64,000 bases of DNA from Sporosarcina sp. ANT_H38 (lineage in GTDB: Bacteria > Bacillota > Bacilli > Bacillales_A > Planococcaceae): positions 744,001-808,000 of the forward strand of contig NZ_VOBC01000001.1 in assembly GCF_008369195.1 (NCBI RefSeq). Reading direction: 5' to 3'. Position numbers and translations under genes: made by a program. Under the pieces are notes generated by a model that was not told the origin of the DNA, did not search any database, and saw only the letters and a program-made list of their open reading frames with translations. Of the stretch, positions 1 to 9,174 are shown in pieces. Numbering within the stretch: the first letter of the stretch is position 1; each line of letters opens with the position of its first letter.

Positions 1-1
1 A

Positions 2-2611
2 ATTCGTAACATGTTTTTAGAATACTTCAAAGAACACGGTCATAACATCGAGCCATCTGCACCACTTGTACCAATCGATGATGCTTCACTTCTTTGGATT
101 AACAGTGGAGTCGCGACATTAAAAAAATATTTTGATGGACGAGTAGTTCCTACTAATCCGCGTATCGTTAATGCACAAAAGTCAATCCGTACAAACGATA
201 TTGAAAACGTCGGTAAAACAGCTCGCCACCATACATTTTTCGAAATGCTTGGAAACTTCTCGATAGGGGATTATTTCAAAGAAGAAGCGATCGTTCATGC
301 GTGGGATTTTTTGACGAATGAAAAATGGGTTGGCTTTGATCCTGAACTGTTATCGATCACAATTCATCCGGAAGACGAGGAAGCGTATGCAATCTGGCGT
401 GATAAGATTGGAATTGCAGAAGATCGAATCATTCGTCTTGAAGGGAACTTCTGGGATATCGGCGAAGGTCCAAGTGGTCCGAACTCGGAAATCTTCTATG
501 ACCGCGGACCGGCATACGGCGACGATTTCTCTGATCCTGAATTGTATCCGGGTGGGGAAAATGAACGTTATTTAGAAATTTGGAACCTTGTGTTCTCGGA
601 ATTTAACCATAATCCAGATAATACATACACACCTCTGCCGAAAAAAAATATTGATACAGGGATGGGTCTCGAACGGATGGCATCTGTTATTCAAGACGTT
701 TCGACAAACTTCGACACAGATCTCTTCATACCTATCATGCATGCCATCGAAAAATTTTCCGAAGAGAAATACGGTAAAGATGAGCAAAAAGATATCGCAT
801 TCAAAGTGATTGCAGACCATATTCGTACAGTTGCTTTTGCAATAGGTGATGGTGCACTTCCGTCCAATGAAGGCCGCGGTTATGTACTAAGAAGATTGCT
901 ACGCAGAGCGGTCCGTTTTGCGAAACAACTTGGGGTTAACAAACCGTTCATGTTCGAACTTGTGCCCGTTGTAGGGGAGATCATGCAAGACTTCTACCCT
1001 GAGGTGACAGACAAGAAAGAGTTCATTATGAAAGTTATTAAAAATGAAGAAGAACGGTTCCATGAAACATTAACGGATGGAATGGCAATCCTTTCCGGCG
1101 TGATTGACGATGCAAAATCATCGGGTACTTCGATTGTTCCAGGAGCTATTGCCTTCCGTCTCTATGATACGTATGGCTTCCCGTTCGAGTTGACGGAAGA
1201 ATTCGCTGAAGAAGCAGGAGTAACGGTTGACCGAGCTGGTTTTGAATCAGAAATGGACAGCCAGCGCAAGCGTGCGCGTGCTGCACGTCAAGATGTAGAC
1301 TCTATGCATGTTCAGTCGGGTGTACTAGGTGAAATTCACGATTCAAGCGAATTCATTGGTTACAACCAACTGGAATGCGATTCAACAGTTGTCGCGCTTT
1401 TACACGAAGGCGCATTAGTAGACACTGCATCGGAAGGTGACGAAATTCAGTTCATCTTAGATCGTACTCCGTTCTACGCGGAAAGCGGTGGACAAGTAGC
1501 GGACAAAGGGACAATTAGCGGCGAGACATTTGTTGCGGATATCAAAGATGTACAAAAGGCTCCAAACGGTCAAAATTTGCATACGGCAATCATCCGTTCA
1601 GGTGAAATGCACAAAGGTGCAGCAGTTCAAGCTGAGGTGGATCAAGCAGCTAGAAAACTAACTGTTAGAAATCACACGGCAACGCATCTGCTTCACAAAG
1701 CATTGAAAGAAGTACTTGGAGAGCACGTCAACCAGGCTGGTTCATATGTTGGTCCCGATCGTCTGCGCTTCGACTTCTCGCATTTTGGTCAAGTGACGAA
1801 AGAAGAACTTGAAAAAATCGAGCAGATTGTCAATCAAAAGATTTGGGAAGACATCGCTGTAAATATTGCAGAAAGACCAATTGACGAGGCTAAAAAACTG
1901 GGTGCAATGGCGCTTTTCGGTGAAAAGTATGGCAAAGTGGTTCGCGTTGTTTCAGTTGGAAATTACTCATTGGAACTTTGTGGCGGATGTCACGTTGCTT
2001 CAACATCTGTCATCGGTTTGTTCAAACTCGTATCTGAAAGTGGAATTGGCGCAGGTACACGACGCATAGAAGCACTTACGGGACAGCAGGCCTACCGTTC
2101 ATTCAAAGATGAAGAGGAAGTACTCGTCAACGCTGCAAGCCTTTTAAAATCGAATCCAAAAGACGTTGTGACGAAAATTGGATCAGTGTTAACTGACATG
2201 AAAGAACTTCAACGTGAAAATGAATCATTATCTGCTAAACTCGGAAACAGTCAATTGGCGGATATCATGGCTTCTGCTCAGCAAATCGATGACGTTACAG
2301 TTATTTCGGCACGTGTCGATGTGAAAGATAATAATGGACTTCGTCAGATGATGGACGAAATGAAACAGAAGTTATCAAAAGGAGTCATAGTCCTAGGTGC
2401 AGCTGCAGACGGCAAGGTAATGCTTGTGTCAGGCGTAACAGAAGATTTGAAAACAGGGAACTATCATGCAGGGAAAATCGTCAATCATGTAGCTACACAG
2501 TGCGATGGAAAAGGCGGAGGTCGCCCGGATATGGCAATGGCGGGAGCAAAAGATGCGTCTAAACTTGATGATGCCCTTCAATCCGTGTATGATTATGTCA
2601 AATCTGTTTAA
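2..2611 (+). CDS. alaS: Alanyl-tRNA synthetase, 5' end outside window
   Basis: Charges tRNA-Ala with alanine in the cytoplasm. The reading frame is open to the left edge (codons for I-R-N precede the first ATG at 11), and the family normally has about 11 more residues before this Met, so the true start lies outside the window. Class II catalytic domain comes first, with the [10 protein letters not shown] stretch near residue 60. The editing domain carries HTATH (about 555) and CGGCH (about 656) metal ligands. The C-terminal DHHA1 part includes GKGGGRPD near 830. Followed by ireB, ruvX and yrzB as in B. subtilis. No T-box can be judged because the leader is not in the window. Very sure. Confidence 0.97.
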   Translation: MRNMFLEYFKEHGHNIEPSAPLVPIDDASLLWINSGVATLKKYFDGRVVPTNPRIVNAQKSIRTNDIENVGKTARHHTFFEMLGNFSIGDYFKEEAIVHAWDFLTNEKWVGFDPELLSITIHPEDEEAYAIWRDKIGIAEDRIIRLEGNFWDIGEGPSGPNSEIFYDRGPAYGDDFSDPELYPGGENERYLEIWNLVFSEFNHNPDNTYTPLPKKNIDTGMGLERMASVIQDVSTNFDTDLFIPIMHAIEKFSEEKYGKDEQKDIAFKVIADHIRTVAFAIGDGALPSNEGRGYVLRRLLRRAVRFAKQLGVNKPFMFELVPVVGEIMQDFYPEVTDKKEFIMKVIKNEEERFHETLTDGMAILSGVIDDAKSSGTSIVPGAIAFRLYDTYGFPFELTEEFAEEAGVTVDRAGFESEMDSQRKRARAARQDVDSMHVQSGVLGEIHDSSEFIGYNQLECDSTVVALLHEGALVDTASEGDEIQFILDRTPFYAESGGQVADKGTISGETFVADIKDVQKAPNGQNLHTAIIRSGEMHKGAAVQAEVDQAARKLTVRNHTATHLLHKALKEVLGEHVNQAGSYVGPDRLRFDFSHFGQVTKEELEKIEQIVNQKIWEDIAVNIAERPIDEAKKLGAMALFGEKYGKVVRVVSVGNYSLELCGGCHVASTSVIGLFKLVSESGIGAGTRRIEALTGQQAYRSFKDEEEVLVNAASLLKSNPKDVVTKIGSVLTDMKELQRENESLSAKLGNSQLADIMASAQQIDDVTVISARVDVKDNNGLRQMMDEMKQKLSKGVIVLGAAADGKVMLVSGVTEDLKTGNYHAGKIVNHVATQCDGKGGGRPDMAMAGAKDASKLDDALQSVYDYVKSV

Positions 2612-2693
2612 CTGGTGAATCAAATCGGGTATAATTAGAAATGGAATGATATTCGATTCAGTAAACAGATGATCTGAAAGCGGGGTGTCGATA

Positions 2694-2966
2694 ATGGAAT
2701 CATACGACAAGACGATGAAATTCAACTTTCCCGAAGAGTCGATGGAGCTAGAAGTGAAACAAGTCATGCTTCATGTGCACAAGGCACTTGACGAAAAGGG
2801 CTACAATCCAATCAATCAGATTGTAGGTTATCTTCTTTCGGGCGATCCAGCTTATATACCACGTCATGATGATGCACGTAATTTGATACGAAAGTTGGAA
2901 CGGGACGAGATCCTAGAAGAACTTGTGAAGTTTTACGTTCGTGAAAACGGAGGGAAAACAGAGTGA
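2694..2966 (+). CDS. ireB: IreB/YrzL family regulatory protein (DUF965)
   Basis: Small cytoplasmic protein of 90 residues. The conserved block [21 protein letters not shown] identifies the UPF0297/IreB family. In Enterococcus, IreB is a substrate of the PASTA kinase IreK and affects cephalosporin resistance; that role is known for the family and not shown here. A GTG at 2685 is in frame, but ATG 2694 fits better with the G-rich stretch at 2680-2685. The stop overlaps the GTG start of ruvX, so the two are translationally coupled. A TATAAT hexamer at 2630-2635 could be a local promoter -10, without a clear -35. Confidence 0.9.
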   Translation: MESYDKTMKFNFPEESMELEVKQVMLHVHKALDEKGYNPINQIVGYLLSGDPAYIPRHDDARNLIRKLERDEILEELVKFYVRENGGKTE

Positions 2967-3382
2967 GAACAATGGGGTTGGATGTTGGATCCAAAACGGT
3001 TGGCATCGCGATCAGTGATGCGCTTGGGTGGACTGCCCAGGGCATTGAAACAGTAAAGGTCGATGAAGGTGCTGGCCAGTTTGGCATGGAAAGAATCCAG
3101 GAACTCGTGAAAGAATACGAAGTGAGCGGATTTGTGGTAGGATTCCCTAAGAACATGAATAATTCAGTCGGACCAAGAGGGGTAGCATCTCAAGATTATG
3201 CTGAGCTTTTGAGACAAACATTCGGCTTTCCTGTTGCGTTATGGGACGAGCGATTGACGACGATGGCGGCGGAACGCGTGCTAATCGATGCAGACGTCAG
3301 TCGGAAGAAAAGAAAGACTGTTATCGATAAGATGGCAGCAATCATGATACTCCAAGGGTATCTTGATTCAAAAAATAGATGA
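2963..3382 (+). CDS. ruvX: Pre-16S rRNA nuclease RuvX/YqgF (YrrK)
   Basis: RNase H-like nuclease of 139 residues, implicated in 16S rRNA 5'-end processing in the cytoplasm. The N-terminal G-L-D-V-G-S-K-T carries the first metal-binding Asp; the other family marks are VGFPKNMN and DERLTT. GTG start at 2963 follows the A/G-rich stretch GGAGGG and overlaps the ireB stop by four bases. Upstream ireB and downstream yrzB form the usual three-gene block. Length is typical. Confidence 0.94.
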   Translation: MRTMGLDVGSKTVGIAISDALGWTAQGIETVKVDEGAGQFGMERIQELVKEYEVSGFVVGFPKNMNNSVGPRGVASQDYAELLRQTFGFPVALWDERLTTMAAERVLIDADVSRKKRKTVIDKMAAIMILQGYLDSKNR

Positions 3383-3392
3383 GGTGATCGTA

Positions 3393-3689
3393 ATGGAACA
3401 CGGACAAGAAACAATGACGATTGTAGATGAAAACGGCGAGGAACACGTATGTGAAGTAATCTTTACATTTGATTCAGAGGAATTTGGTAAATCATATGTT
3501 CTTTATCATGTACTTGGAGAAGAAGAGTCGGAAGACGAAGATGTCGAAATCCATGCTTCTGCTTTTGTGCCTTCTGAAGACAATGAAGATGGCGAATTAA
3601 TGCCAATTGAAGATGACGCAGAGTGGGAAATGATTGAAGAAATGTTGAACACGTTCCTTGCAGAAGAGGAAGAAGACGAAGAACAGTAA
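3393..3689 (+). CDS. yrzB: YrzB, DUF1292 acidic protein
   Basis: Acidic cytoplasmic protein of 98 residues with the DUF1292 pattern ([14 protein letters not shown] near residue 25 and an E/D-rich C terminus). Its function is unknown. ATG 3393 is preceded by GAGGTGAT; a longer in-frame form from 3363 would run inside ruvX and is unlikely. Last gene before a strong terminator at 3705-3738, so it probably closes the alaS-ireB-ruvX-yrzB unit. Confidence 0.9.
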   Translation: MEHGQETMTIVDENGEEHVCEVIFTFDSEEFGKSYVLYHVLGEEESEDEDVEIHASAFVPSEDNEDGELMPIEDDAEWEMIEEMLNTFLAEEEEDEEQ

Positions 3690-3704
3690 TCTATATGTGC
3701 ACGG

Positions 3705-3738
3705 ACGGGACGGTGCGGTACAGGCCGTTCCGTTTTTT
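3705..3738 (+). terminator. Rho-independent terminator after yrzB
   Basis: Nine-base stem ACGGGACGG (3705-3713) pairs with CCGTTCCGT (3725-3733) with one G-T pair, followed by a run of six T. It sits 15 bases after the yrzB stop. Confidence 0.85.
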
Positions 3739-3756
3739 CATTGTGATTTACATATA

Positions 3757-3955
3757 TTGAACAAATGAATATCTATATAAACTAATCGTATGCGCCATTT
3801 AGTGTCCAGTTACTGACACAATTCGAACGACGTAAATTGTGTCAGTAACTGGACACCGGGTAGCCAATGTCCTAAGCCTACCGGTGAAACTACTTGGCTT
3901 AGGGCGGGAGGCATACCCTTGCGCAGAAGTTGATTTAATGGCGTGTGCATTATGC
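3757..3955 (+). repeat. Family 1 intergenic repeat, copy A (with 22-bp hairpin)
   Basis: Shares its left end (TTGAACAAATGAATA, then CTATATAAACT) with copy E at 48,290 and its right part (GGCTTAGGGCGGGAGGCATACCC, then TTTAATGG) with copies C and E. Unlike other copies it contains a perfect inverted repeat of 22 bp (3802-3823 with 3835-3856, 11-base loop). Copy C carries only the right arm of this hairpin plus the following ACCGGGT. It fills the gap between the yrzB terminator and mltG. Confidence 0.75.
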
Positions 3956-3980
3956 TTCGAACGAAAGAGGTGGATTACGC

Positions 3981-5105
3981 ATGGATAATGGTTCGAAAAA
4001 AGATGTCATGTTTGAGAGAATGCTTGAAAAGAAGAAGGAAGTAAAAATCGTCAGAAGAGTTGTTCTGGTGATAGCGCTTGTTCTATTGATCAGTGGTCTA
4101 ATTGGCGGCCGCTACGTCTATAAGTACATAACAGGGGCTCTTCAACCTGTCGATCCAGATTCCGAAGAAGTCATTGAAGTGGAAATACCAATCGGTTCTG
4201 GGGTAGATACTATTGCAGCGAAACTTGAGGCAAATGGAATCGTTAAAGACGCCCGTCTGTTCAAATATTACGTGAAATTCAATAATAATTCCCAGTTCCA
4301 AGCGGGGACGTATGGCTTAACGAAATCAATGACACTCGATGAAATAATCGAAAGTTTAAAAACAGGAAAAGTATATAGAGAACCTGTCTTTACAATGACT
4401 ATTCCAGAAGGACTGACATTGCAGCAAATTGCTAAAATCGTTGAGAAAAGTACAGCTATTCCTGCGAAAGAATTCCTGGCATATGTAAATGACGAAGCAA
4501 CAATCAATATGCTGATGGGGAAATATTCGAAAATCCTGACAGAAGATATTAAAGCGGAAAACATTAAATATCCGTTGGAAGGTTATTTATTCCCAGCAAC
4601 ATATCCGTTTTTTGAAGAGAAGCCATCTGTTGAAACAATAGTCAATGCGATGATTAAAGGGACCTCGATAAATGTAACACCTTATCTCGATTATCTGCAA
4701 AGCAATGAAAAATCTGTTCATTGGCTGTTGACGTTCGCTTCGCTGCTTGAAGAAGAGGCGACGGCCCAATCAGATAGGGAAACGATTGCAAGTGTATTTT
4801 TCAACAGGTTAAAGCAAGATATGCCACTTCAAACGGACCCAACTGTTCTTTATGCCTTAGGTGAGCACAAAGACAGAGTACTCTATTCAGATCTTGAAAA
4901 AGACGATCCATATAATACGTATGTAAATAAAGGATTGCCACCTGGACCAATCGCTGGAGCAGGAAAATCTTCTATCGAAGCAGTCATCAATCCATCTAAA
5001 ACGAATTATCTATTTTTCTTAGCTGATAAGAAAGGTGTCAATCACTTTACGGATTCTTATGACAAACATTTGGAAAACAAGGCACTTTACTTGTCTGGAG
5101 ACTGA
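3981..5105 (+). CDS. mltG: Endolytic murein transglycosylase MltG
   Basis: Membrane-anchored lytic transglycosylase of 374 residues that cleaves nascent glycan strands and so ends their elongation. One membrane segment lies at about residues 27-45, followed by an extracytoplasmic LysM-like region and the YceG catalytic domain. The catalytic Glu lies in A-S-L-L-E-E-E near residue 257; the family blocks PLQTDPTVLYALG and NTYVNKGLPPGPI are intact. ATG 3981 follows GAAAGAGGTGG; an in-frame GTG at 3945 falls in repeat A and is not used. Downstream trmR as in B. subtilis (yrrL-yrrM). Confidence 0.95.
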   Translation: MDNGSKKDVMFERMLEKKKEVKIVRRVVLVIALVLLISGLIGGRYVYKYITGALQPVDPDSEEVIEVEIPIGSGVDTIAAKLEANGIVKDARLFKYYVKFNNNSQFQAGTYGLTKSMTLDEIIESLKTGKVYREPVFTMTIPEGLTLQQIAKIVEKSTAIPAKEFLAYVNDEATINMLMGKYSKILTEDIKAENIKYPLEGYLFPATYPFFEEKPSVETIVNAMIKGTSINVTPYLDYLQSNEKSVHWLLTFASLLEEEATAQSDRETIASVFFNRLKQDMPLQTDPTVLYALGEHKDRVLYSDLEKDDPYNTYVNKGLPPGPIAGAGKSSIEAVINPSKTNYLFFLADKKGVNHFTDSYDKHLENKALYLSGD

Positions 5106-5130
5106 CTGTCTTAAACTGGAGATGACTGAA

Positions 5131-5766
5131 ATGAACAACTATATGAAGTATGTTGCAAGCTTCGTGGAAGAAAAAGATCCGTTCATTGTCGAAATGGAAA
5201 AATTCGCGGAAGAACGTCATGTTCCAATCATGGAAAGTGATGGAATTGATTTGTTTATCAGCCTGTTGCGACTCCAAAATCCCGAACGTATCCTTGAAAT
5301 CGGTAGTGCAATTGGCTATTCGGCAATCCGGATAGCTAGAGCACTACCAAAGGCTTCCATTGTGACTATTGAAAGAGACAATGAGCGGTATATGAAAGCG
5401 GTTGACTACATCACGCGGAGTGGATTGGACCAGCAGATTACAATTATTGAAGCGGATGCACTTTTAACTGAAAGTGATGAAATTTTTAGTAATACGTATG
5501 ATGCGCTTTTCATCGACGCTGCCAAAGGGCAATATAAACGATTCTTTGAAAAATATGCGGTTACCCTCAATACTGGGGGCGTTATTTATTGCGACAATAT
5601 GTTCATGCATGGTATAGTGCTGCTCGACGATAAGGATATCCCAAGGCGCAATCGAACGATGACACGCAATTTGAAAGAATTCACTGAATGGATTATGAAT
5701 AATCCAGCGTACGAAACGTCTTTGCTTTCTGTTGGAGACGGACTTTTAATTGCGATAAAAAAATAA
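5131..5766 (+). CDS. trmR: tRNA 5-hydroxyuridine methyltransferase TrmR (YrrM)
   Basis: Class I SAM-dependent O-methyltransferase of 211 residues. In B. subtilis, TrmR converts 5-hydroxyuridine-34 of tRNA to 5-methoxyuridine. The SAM loop is E-I-G-S-A-I-G-Y near residue 55; the metal/catalytic Asp is in FIDAAKGQY near 129; CDNMFMHG follows. ATG 5131 is favoured over ATG 5122 because GGAG at 5118-5121 is correctly spaced for it. In B. subtilis the next genes are the U32-peptidase-like trhP1 and trhP2 (yrrN, yrrO), which make the hydroxyl group; here udk follows directly. Confidence 0.9.
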   Translation: MNNYMKYVASFVEEKDPFIVEMEKFAEERHVPIMESDGIDLFISLLRLQNPERILEIGSAIGYSAIRIARALPKASIVTIERDNERYMKAVDYITRSGLDQQITIIEADALLTESDEIFSNTYDALFIDAAKGQYKRFFEKYAVTLNTGGVIYCDNMFMHGIVLLDDKDIPRRNRTMTRNLKEFTEWIMNNPAYETSLLSVGDGLLIAIKK

Positions 5767-5828
5767 TAAGACATTGGTGTGGATATCTTTGACTAACGGG
5801 ATATTCTGATGCGTAAAGGGAGTTTGAA

Positions 5829-6467
5829 ATGAAATCTAGAAAACCTCTCGTCATTGGTATTGCAGGTGGCTCAGGATCAGGCAAAACAAGTGTTACTAAA
5901 TCAATTTATGAGGTATTTAAAGAGCATTCTGTTGTCGTTATCGAACAGGATTATTACTACAAAGACCAGTCTCATCTGAAATTTGAAGAACGTCTAAAAA
6001 CAAATTATGATCATCCGCTGGCATTCGATACAGAATTACTAATTCATCATGTTGAAACGCTTCTTAAGCGCAACTTTGTGGAAAAACCTGTGTATGATTA
6101 TTCATTACACACGCGCTCTGAAGAAACGATTATTATCGAACCGAAAGATGTCATCATCCTGGAAGGCATTTTGGTTCTTGAGGACGCAATGTTACGTGAA
6201 CTCATGGACATAAAATTATTCGTGGATACAGATGCAGATTTGCGCATTATTCGTCGTATTATGCGAGATATCAATGAACGAGGTAGAACAATTGAATCGG
6301 TCATCGATCAATATTTGTCTGTCGTACGCCCGATGCACAACCAGTTCATCGAACCGACGAAAAGATATGCAGATATTATTATTCCAGAAGGTGGGCATAA
6401 TGAAGTCGCAATTGACCTAATGGTTACGAAAATAAAAACAATTCTTGAATCTGGAACAGAATTGTAA
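5829..6467 (+). CDS. udk: Uridine kinase
   Basis: Phosphorylates uridine and cytidine for pyrimidine salvage (cytoplasmic), 212 residues. The P-loop is G-G-S-G-S-G-K-T at about 12-19; EQDYYYKD and the DHP block (about 57-60) are family marks. ATG 5829 follows GGGAGTTTGAA. The 62-base gap after trmR has no terminator, so the two may be cotranscribed. Length and order (before greA) match B. subtilis. Confidence 0.96.
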   Translation: MKSRKPLVIGIAGGSGSGKTSVTKSIYEVFKEHSVVVIEQDYYYKDQSHLKFEERLKTNYDHPLAFDTELLIHHVETLLKRNFVEKPVYDYSLHTRSEETIIIEPKDVIILEGILVLEDAMLRELMDIKLFVDTDADLRIIRRIMRDINERGRTIESVIDQYLSVVRPMHNQFIEPTKRYADIIIPEGGHNEVAIDLMVTKIKTILESGTEL

Positions 6468-6499
6468 TATGATGATGACAGAATTCTATACAGAATAGC

Positions 6500-6540
6500 A
6501 CTATGTCGCATACCTGTCGTAGGAATGGCATAGTATTTTT
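6500..6540 (+). terminator. Weak terminator-like hairpin before greA
   Basis: ACTATG (6500-6505) can pair with CATAGT near 6529-6534, extended by imperfect pairs and followed by ATTTTT. The stem is short and interrupted, so it may be only partial termination between udk and greA. Confidence 0.35.
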
Positions 6541-6571
6541 ATGAACAGGAATATAGGGAGTGATATGTGGA

Positions 6572-7048
6572 ATGATTACAGAAAAGAAATTTCCAATGAC
6601 TGCAGCAGGTAAACAAAAACTAGAAGAAGAGTTAGACTTTCTAAAATCGGTTAAACGTAAAGAAGTTGTCGAGCGCATAAAAATCGCGCGCAGCCACGGC
6701 GATCTTTCGGAAAACTCGGAATACGATTCTGCAAAAGAAGACCAAGGTTTCCTTGAAGGTAAAATTGTTTCTATTGAGTCGATGATCCGCAATGCGGTAA
6801 TCATCACAGCAGACGAACTAAATACTGACGAAGTACGCCTTGGGAAAACCGTCACATTTAAAGAACTGCCAGACGGAGATGAAGAGACGTATACGATTGT
6901 TGGTTCTGCAGAAGCGAATCCAATTGAAGGTCTTATTTCGAATGATTCACCAATCGCAAAAGGACTTATCGGTCGTTCTAAAGGTGAGCAAGTAAAAATT
7001 AATACACCGGCCGGAGAAATGTCAGTTACAATTCTAGATATAAAATGA
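6572..7048 (+). CDS. greA: Transcript cleavage factor GreA
   Basis: Binds the secondary channel of RNA polymerase and stimulates cleavage of backtracked RNA. 158 residues: N-terminal antiparallel coiled coil (1 to about 76, with [18 protein letters not shown] near its tip, containing the acidic D/E pair), then an FKBP-like domain with IVGSAEANP. The start is ATG 6572 by comparison with the family ([10 protein letters not shown]); the in-frame GTG at 6560 overlaps the ribosome binding site. In B. subtilis pbpI follows; here yrrS follows. Confidence 0.95.
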   Translation: MITEKKFPMTAAGKQKLEEELDFLKSVKRKEVVERIKIARSHGDLSENSEYDSAKEDQGFLEGKIVSIESMIRNAVIITADELNTDEVRLGKTVTFKELPDGDEETYTIVGSAEANPIEGLISNDSPIAKGLIGRSKGEQVKINTPAGEMSVTILDIK

Positions 7049-7059
7049 CTTGCAGATAG

Positions 7060-7085
7060 CCGCCCTCTATTGTGAGGGCGGTTTT
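7060..7085 (+). terminator. Terminator after greA
   Basis: CCGCCCTC (7060-7067) and GAGGGCGG (7074-7081) form a perfect 8-bp stem with a six-base loop and TTTT directly after. Confidence 0.88.
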
Positions 7086-7180
7086 CGTACTTTATTACTT
7101 ACATGAACTTTATGAAACAATTTTCGTTGCTACTCGTCTACTACATACAGGCACTAGTCAAAATCTTAACAGGAGTTGAT

Positions 7181-7891
7181 ATGCGTATGACAGAACGAGA
7201 ACCTGATCTATCGAGAGTTGAACGGAAAAAAGGCCGTAATCGAAATAAGATATTAAACAGTATGATTGCAATTGTTGTTGTACTTATTATTATCGCTGCA
7301 GGGGCAATTTTCTCTGGCGGCAAGAGTGATAAAGAACCAAGCGAGATTGAAGAAACTGCAAATGATAGCACTGTCAATGAAGATGTAGTAGAAGTCGAAG
7401 AAGACGTTGAAGAAGATGATAAGGATAACGCGGCAGAAGATAGTAATTCATCAACAGAAGAAGAAACGTCTGAACCATCAAACACGACTGAAACCGATCA
7501 AGTAGATGAATCAACTACTGGCGGCGATAGCGAAAAGCCTGATTCGGTTACGTCATCTCCTTCAGACGACGCAATCGTAGCTGAGACAATCACCGATACC
7601 GCATGGAAACCTATTGGTACCACACAAACAGGTGATCACGTATCACAGTATGATGGTTCGTCAGTTGATTGGAACGAGAAAAAACAAGCGCTTGCCTATG
7701 CAACTGGTCTACCACAAGATTCGATGATCTTTTTGAAGATTAAAAACGGCGGTGGACCGCAGAAGTCTATTGGAATTGTTTCATCAAGGGATAGCGCACA
7801 GAAATACCGTGTCTACCTCGAATGGGTGGACGGCGAAGGCTGGAAACCTGTAAAAATGGATAAATTGAAGACATTGGACTTTGATTATTAA
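7181..7891 (+). CDS. yrrS: YrrS, membrane protein with DUF1510
   Basis: Single-pass membrane protein of 236 residues. A short basic cytoplasmic N terminus is followed by a membrane helix at about 27-45, a long acidic low-complexity linker (Asp/Glu/Ser/Thr rich, about 50-145) and the DUF1510 domain (W-K-P-I-G-T-T-Q-T-G-D-H to the end). Biochemical role unknown. ATG 7181 follows AGGAGTTGAT; in-frame ATGs upstream from 7103 have no comparable site. pbpI, normally just before it, is absent. Confidence 0.88.
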   Translation: MRMTEREPDLSRVERKKGRNRNKILNSMIAIVVVLIIIAAGAIFSGGKSDKEPSEIEETANDSTVNEDVVEVEEDVEEDDKDNAAEDSNSSTEEETSEPSNTTETDQVDESTTGGDSEKPDSVTSSPSDDAIVAETITDTAWKPIGTTQTGDHVSQYDGSSVDWNEKKQALAYATGLPQDSMIFLKIKNGGGPQKSIGIVSSRDSAQKYRVYLEWVDGEGWKPVKMDKLKTLDFDY

Positions 7892-7913
7892 ATTGACTTA
7901 AACTATTTAGGTT

Positions 7914-8036
7914 GAGGCTTGAATTCCGTATGTTAACTCAGCGTAGATGCCATACAGGGAGCTTAGGGTGGGAGTCACCCCCAAAGCCGCCAAAGGGGTG
8001 TCTTCAATGGAATCATTCATTCAACCTATATTTTTT
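7914..8036 (+). repeat. Family 1 intergenic repeat, copy B
   Basis: Contains AACTCAGCGTAGATGCCATAC on the left and AATGGAATCATTCATTCAAC at 8005-8024 on the right, the same ends as copies C and F, with GCTTAGGGTGGGAGTCACCCCC between them. It ends about 16 bases before the mtnN start. Confidence 0.75.
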
Positions 8037-8051
8037 CGTGGAGGGTATAAA

Positions 8052-8744
8052 ATGAAGATAGCAGTAGTAGGTGCGATGGAAGAAGAAGTAACACTGTTAC
8101 GTGAAGAAATCGATTCAGGTCTTGCGACAACAATTGCAGGGTGTGAATTTATCGAAGGGAAAATCGGTGAGCATGATGTTGTGCTTGTGAAGAGTGGTAT
8201 TGGTAAAGTAAACGCTGCGATCGCAACGACGCTATTGCTAAGCAATTTCAAACCGGATGTTGTTCTGAATACAGGTTCAGCAGGTGGATTCCATGCGTCA
8301 CTTGAAGTTGGCACGGTCGTTATTTCCAATGAAGTGCGTCATCACGATGTCGATGTTACTGCATTTGGCTACGAGCATGGACAAGTTCCGGGACAACCTG
8401 CAGCGTATCGTGCAGATTTAGGACTAGTGGATGTAGCTCGTGCTGCTGTCGAAGAAATTGGAGCGCATGCACATGCTACAGGACTTATCGCTTCTGGTGA
8501 CACGTTCATGAGCAATACTGAGCACGTTGCAAAAGTGAAAGAGACATTCCCTCTAATGATTGCTGCGGATATGGAGGCATCGGCTGTCGCACAGGTTTGC
8601 CATCAGTTTGGTACGCCGTTTGTCGTCATCCGTGCACTATCAGATATTGCAGGAAAAGAGTCATCAATCAGTTTCGATGAGTTCCTACCTGTCGCTGCGC
8701 GTCATTCCACAGATATTGTTTTAAAAGTCATCTCGAAACTTTAA
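8052..8744 (+). CDS. mtnN: 5'-methylthioadenosine/S-adenosylhomocysteine nucleosidase
   Basis: Hydrolyses MTA and SAH to adenine plus the thioribose or S-ribosylhomocysteine, in methionine and activated-methyl recycling (cytoplasm). 230 residues. Catalytic Glu is in MEEEV (residue 12); the catalytic Asp is in RALSDIAG (about 198); GSAGG and D-M-E-A near 172-175 bind ribose. ATG 8052 follows GTGGAGGG; the longer open frame from 7947 is repeat B. The neighbours yrrT, mccA and mccB of B. subtilis are not here. Confidence 0.95.
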   Translation: MKIAVVGAMEEEVTLLREEIDSGLATTIAGCEFIEGKIGEHDVVLVKSGIGKVNAAIATTLLLSNFKPDVVLNTGSAGGFHASLEVGTVVISNEVRHHDVDVTAFGYEHGQVPGQPAAYRADLGLVDVARAAVEEIGAHAHATGLIASGDTFMSNTEHVAKVKETFPLMIAADMEASAVAQVCHQFGTPFVVIRALSDIAGKESSISFDEFLPVAARHSTDIVLKVISKL

Positions 8745-8813
8745 GCATTTCGTGGTAAGATAGATGTATGAATAGATATTGTAGATATTCTTTTTTTAAG
8801 GAGGGATTTAACT

Positions 8814-8894
8814 ATGTTATTTTTAATGGCAGGCGTGTTTATCGCATCAACAATCATTGCAGTCGTCATCTCCCGTGAGGTTAGCGCGGACTGA
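8814..8894 (+). CDS. 26-residue hydrophobic peptide
   Basis: ATG 8814 is preceded by a very strong site (AAGGAGGG at 8799-8805). The peptide is one predicted membrane helix (residues 2-19, ending VVIS) with a short polar tail R-E-V-S-A-D, then TGA. It lies 70 bases after mtnN and directly before a perfect terminator, so it looks like a real small gene and not chance. I do not recognise the family. Confidence 0.6.
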   Translation: MLFLMAGVFIASTIIAVVISREVSAD

Positions 8895-8907
8895 GCTGTA
8901 AAAGAAG

Positions 8908-8955
8908 AGGCGTTTCCTATGCTGGGATCACTCCCGCGTGGAAACGCCTTTTCTT
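8908..8955 (+). terminator. Terminator after the 26-residue peptide gene
   Basis: AGGCGTTTCC (8908-8917) pairs perfectly with GGAAACGCCT (8940-8949), followed by TTTCTTT. Confidence 0.85.
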
Positions 8956-9015
8956 TATTGGTTGGGAAATTATAAAATATCATACTGTAGAAACCTGTAA
9001 AAGAATTTATTTGAC

Positions 9016-9172
9016 GTCTAGATTCTAGCGCCTAGGAGCTAGGGGCATAAGCCAACCCAGGTAGGATTGAACTGCAGCCCTCGTTTGCTGCCGCAGGATG
9101 CTGCGAACTTAGGTTGCCTTCCTTTTCCGTCTTATGCCTGTCGTTCCTATCCAAGGCGCTTGCGCTTTTCTT
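9016..9172 (+). repeat. Family 2 intergenic repeat, copy G
   Basis: Starts TCTAGATTCTAGCGCCTAGG and ends AAGGCGCTTGCGCTTTTC, with GATTGAACTGCAGCCCTCG and TTAGGTTGCCTTCC inside. The same blocks in the same order occur in copy H (42,666) and the left end in copy I (35,901). Fills the space between the peptide terminator and the sigK stop. Confidence 0.7.
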
Positions 9173-9174
9173 AG

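Noticed and set aside
7103..7180. Longer N terminus for yrrS from ATG 7103
   Set aside because: It begins right after the greA terminator without a ribosome binding site, while ATG 7181 has AGGAGTTGAT.
7141..7485. Ser-rich minus-strand frame of 114 residues
   Set aside because: It is the antisense shadow of the acidic Asp/Glu linker of yrrS.
7947..8051. Longer N terminus for mtnN
   Set aside because: The extension is the translated repeat copy B, and the known family start is at 8052.
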